From the NCBI RefSeq assembly GCF_036492835.1, contig NZ_AP025314.1, positions 2,274,010 to 2,338,009 of the forward strand: a DNA stretch of 64,000 bases. The letters are read 5' to 3'. Made by a program: the position numbers and the translations under genes. Shown piece by piece: positions 62,601 through 64,000 of the stretch. Origin of the DNA: Fulvitalea axinellae. Lineage in GTDB: Bacteria; Bacteroidota; Bacteroidia; Cytophagales; Cyclobacteriaceae. The notes beneath the pieces were generated by a model. It saw only the letters and a program-made list of their open reading frames with translations. It had not been told where the DNA came from and made no database searches. Position 1 is the stretch's first letter, and each line of letters opens with the position of its first letter.

Positions 62601-63205
62601 GTCTTGATTATGCGGGTTTAAAACCTGAATCGATAAAAGAGCAAGAGCCTCACGAAGTGTATGAGGAAATCCCTGAAGTGATGGAAGAGGAACTCGGCGA
62701 ACGGGTGGCTATAGAAAATGCGGGACTTATCCTGCTTTGGCCATTCCTGAGTAGGCTGTTTGATATGATGGGCTATATGGTGCCCAAAGGTGATGCCTTT
62801 AAGGATGATGTGCAGGCGGAACGAGCGACGCACCTTAGTCAATACCTTGTCTTTGGCGAAGAAAATCATAGCGAGGATACACTTTTACTCAATAAAATCC
62901 TTTGCGGGGTTGGTCCTGAACGTCCTTTGAAGCGTAAACTTTTATTAACGAAAAAAGAAAAAGAAACTGGGGAGCAACTATTGGGAGGGGTTTTGGCGAA
63001 TTGGAGCAAGCTGAAAAAATCAAGCAAAGACGCTTTACGGACCACATTTTTACAGCGGAAAGGAATTGTGGAGTTCGAGGAGAAACAGAATATTTTATAT
63101 GTGGAAAAGAAAGGAGTCGATGCGTTGTTGACTAGTCTCCCTTGGTCATTTTCGACAGTGAAATTGCCATGGATGGAAAAAACGATCGTAACGATATGGA
63201 ATTGA
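59609..63205 (+). CDS. Contractile injection system tape-measure protein (Afp14/Pvc14-like)
   Basis: A 1198-residue protein that would set particle length. The N-terminus is the typical CIS_TMP opening: INKLVTDVRMDS..KGYGET and YGYLRLERLELDLGVVS. A unit of about 180 residues recurs at least four times (centres near residues 225, 415, 590 and 765), each with a core like FLTYRNRSYFSLKTFTKYLI or LVDRGSVFNRKSFAKSLVKS and LVEDRGSVFNTKVFVRKTLE. The C-terminal part holds the conserved VAIENAGLILLWPFLSRLFD motif. It starts by a 1-bp overlap with the baseplate gene and its end overlaps the ATPase start by 10 bp. Confidence 0.9.
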   Translation: MGGNVINKLVTDVRMDSVHESKGYGETFATLSRNEIQVELGKVLDFFAKKYGYLRLERLELDLGVVSPENMKEEVTKRIQERFPSLLLKFFNQDKEAKEGTRLPEKHTLAYFLLHGQLPWWCASDFSLSDYIDLMLRENKDSVRKMFRALRNRKGFIRRAVLQFSENQLRQLVRVLASAEAGAVNTTVANFRKVHKRKKLESVSEDEFKYAVWELAIRFLTYRNRSYFSLKTFTKYLIQGLAKRFNLDLVQILNHLGGAVSKIAIKGKSIGALPNIIRDIYREEIRHGNSKSSDLYFSTWLEMLDKGTVGGAESEFLKFVNERPIELVGFMKRREQTDRKISKGLSGFGFKTQRKASEIIFEGDAVFVEGIKANAIKAHKERRIARGNTESKFAKILSEFIFHIGLVDRGSVFNRKSFAKSLVKSLADTYSIKESDIIEAISSGITEVDRKVKNEISQVLVALAREWKAEAPEIKKIKTESWLDRVRQFADSGDSESQERFEIRALLFSKPSSDADFFRFVTYMGEYRLIKLLPLVAGIYTPGVRAFSRHLDEVHKSEMVPNVSSRIFKEVKWSFIIKVLVEDRGSVFNTKVFVRKTLERLANRFGLKYDFLLESVLNLPEETLTIDANVRLALFDLKKEKRVLKETPDLNKKILAQSDKYVIQKALVEYLESDSGLFQGSEFYSLLKDKRITGTIVETIDEPLRKRLFLILFQGKAFELYFNSLRKKTSDKVFFGDIRFFYKVCWEEALAIKSQSGGLSISFETFFWKHIRRVSRRVSFNQAELIRLIYPSLRNHLSPSIGTWAETTNGLQRSELSVRKDAFLLGIINSLVPDKKRKLSPVDWLNLKEWQINRLKHLSLHQLRFFWAELRKYLPYEHQIEIIRTLPSLLVEAWQRTSGFLFVLKRMSVFERMLKDTFSNFSFSFSKESQELFFDSLYQGRNPTPEDFIEFLLKRFVSEKNISANDVIIQFSEKYQKNATIPEADMMSRLRSYTETRGLDYAGLKPESIKEQEPHEVYEEIPEVMEEELGERVAIENAGLILLWPFLSRLFDMMGYMVPKGDAFKDDVQAERATHLSQYLVFGEENHSEDTLLLNKILCGVGPERPLKRKLLLTKKEKETGEQLLGGVLANWSKLKKSSKDALRTTFLQRKGIVEFEEKQNILYVEKKGVDALLTSLPWSFSTVKLPWMEKTIVTIWN

Positions 63206-64000
63206 ATCCCACCACGTTGAACGCGGTTACATTGGAAAGAGAACTACGGTGGCTCGAAGAGTTTATCATGTACCGGTTGGAGCTATATTTTTCGGATGAA
63301 AAACCTGAGAAAGTAGTGCCGGAGTTACCTTTAATCGGGGACACTCCGTCGCAGTACGCAAGTTTGATTCAACACTATAATATGAGCTTTGCCGAACGCC
63401 TTATTCTAATATTGGCGTTGGCGCCCCATATCCGTCCACAAGTTCTGGACCCGATGATGATAGTGAACTCAAACACTAATAGAGGGTATTCAGAGTTTGG
63501 AGGAATAAAAGGTCTGCGACACGGAGGCATGCTGCCAACGGGAGAGACCGCCGTTTTTTTAGTTTCGGGAACAGATTTGGCAAAGCGCTTTGAAGTGGCT
63601 TCGTGTTTTGGTGAAGGCCACTTTTTTAGCGGGCATAAGATATTGGATTTGGGAAGCGAAGGGACCAAAGACGAACCTTTTCTAAGTAAACCTCTACGCA
63701 TGAGTCCGGAATATTTACATTTTCTTACGTCAGGGGATACGTATAGTCCTCCGTATTCCAGCGCTTTTCCGGCTACAAGGGTTAATACTCCGTTGGAGTG
63801 GGAGGATTTGGTATTGCATCCTGATACCCGTGATGAGATTGAAGATTTGCTGACCTGGGCCCGTTACGAAGGGGAAATCGTTAGTGGATGGGAATTGGGT
63901 AAGAGACTGAAAAAAGGATATCGGGCTCTTTTTTATGGTCCGCCAGGAACTGGCAAGACTCTTACCGCTGGCTTGTTGGGGAAGGCGCTAAACAAAGAAG
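63196..64000 (+). CDS. AAA+ ATPase of the injection system (Afp15/Pvc15-like), 5' part
   Basis: The reading frame starts at ATG 63196 inside the last codons of the tape-measure gene and is open to the right edge, so 268 N-terminal residues are visible. Residues 1-220 form the Afp15-type N-terminal domain (ELRWLEEFIMYRLELYF, SFAERLILILALAPHIRP, FGGIKGLRHGGMLPTGETA). Near residues 244-260 is the Walker A motif FYGPPGTGKTLTAG; the rest of the ATPase core lies outside. In Afp and PVC this ATPase is required for assembly or cargo loading. The 10-bp overlap implies coupled translation. Confidence 0.92.
   Translation, partial: MELNPTTLNAVTLERELRWLEEFIMYRLELYFSDEKPEKVVPELPLIGDTPSQYASLIQHYNMSFAERLILILALAPHIRPQVLDPMMIVNSNTNRGYSEFGGIKGLRHGGMLPTGETAVFLVSGTDLAKRFEVASCFGEGHFFSGHKILDLGSEGTKDEPFLSKPLRMSPEYLHFLTSGDTYSPPYSSAFPATRVNTPLEWEDLVLHPDTRDEIEDLLTWARYEGEIVSGWELGKRLKKGYRALFYGPPGTGKTLTAGLLGKALNKE

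Noticed and set aside
44114..64000. Prophage or R-type tailocin interpretation of the tail genes
   Set aside because: There are no capsid, terminase, portal, holin, lysin or integrase genes, while DUF4255, DUF5908, CIS_TMP and the Afp15-like AAA+ ATPase are specific to eCIS/T6SS-iv clusters.

Overview
The window is a chromosomal segment of a member of the Bacteroidota, most likely a free-living, probably marine, Cytophagales-type bacterium. This rests on a SusC/SusD pair with an ECF sigma/FecR regulatory pair, several TonB-dependent receptors with carboxypeptidase-like N-terminal domains, a DUF4374 lipoprotein, and promoter motifs of the Bacteroidota TAnnTTTG type. Genus-level identity cannot be read from the sequence. 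I see no rRNA, tRNA or CRISPR array.

Layout. 1-2.9 kb: the 3' part of a DUF6493-like helical-repeat protein and a SUKH (SMI1/KNR4) protein, closed by a strong terminator. 2.9-10.2 kb: a CE7-type esterase, a membrane-anchored AraC regulator, an Omp85/BamA-like outer-membrane protein with a lipid-anchored or membrane-tethered alpha/beta hydrolase, and a TlpA-like lipoprotein that has lost its redox cysteines. 10.2-14 kb: a probable metal-responsive operon (MerC-domain protein, GTP cyclohydrolase I, TonB receptor) with two GCAAC-N3-GTTGC palindromes over its promoter. 14-22.4 kb: an unknown exported protein and a complete ECF sigma-FecR-SusC-SusD nutrient uptake locus without an adjacent carbohydrate enzyme. 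22.4-29.5 kb: a candidate small RNA, the RNA polymerase recycling ATPase RapA, a BCS1-like AAA+ ATPase, and a RING-like/TerD-like protein. 29.9-32.5 kb: an unknown membrane protein followed by a complete IS4-family insertion sequence with a 9-bp target duplication. 32.5-37.6 kb: a siderophore/iron uptake operon (TonB receptor, DUF4374 lipoprotein, PepSY membrane protein, small membrane protein). 38-43.4 kb: a BCCT transporter, a gene-poor kilobase, and a GH20 beta-N-acetylhexosaminidase with a PA14-like C-terminus.

44.1-64 kb (runs off the right edge): a phage-tail-like contractile injection system of the Afp/PVC/AlgoCIS type, all on the plus strand. In order: Pvc16-like tube terminator (DUF4255), an unknown protein, one sheath protein, two inner-tube proteins, a DUF5908 protein, a LysM hub protein, a VgrG-like spike, a PAAR tip, a gp25 baseplate protein, a gp6/J-like baseplate protein, a short fibre-like protein, a second large baseplate protein, a repeat-containing tape-measure protein and the start of the AAA+ ATPase. 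Together these would build a tube-in-sheath particle that punctures a target membrane. No toxin payload is visible; it may lie beyond the right edge. Sequence alone does not tell whether the particle is released (eCIS) or anchored to the inner membrane (T6SS subtype iv). This cluster is the main item of interest.
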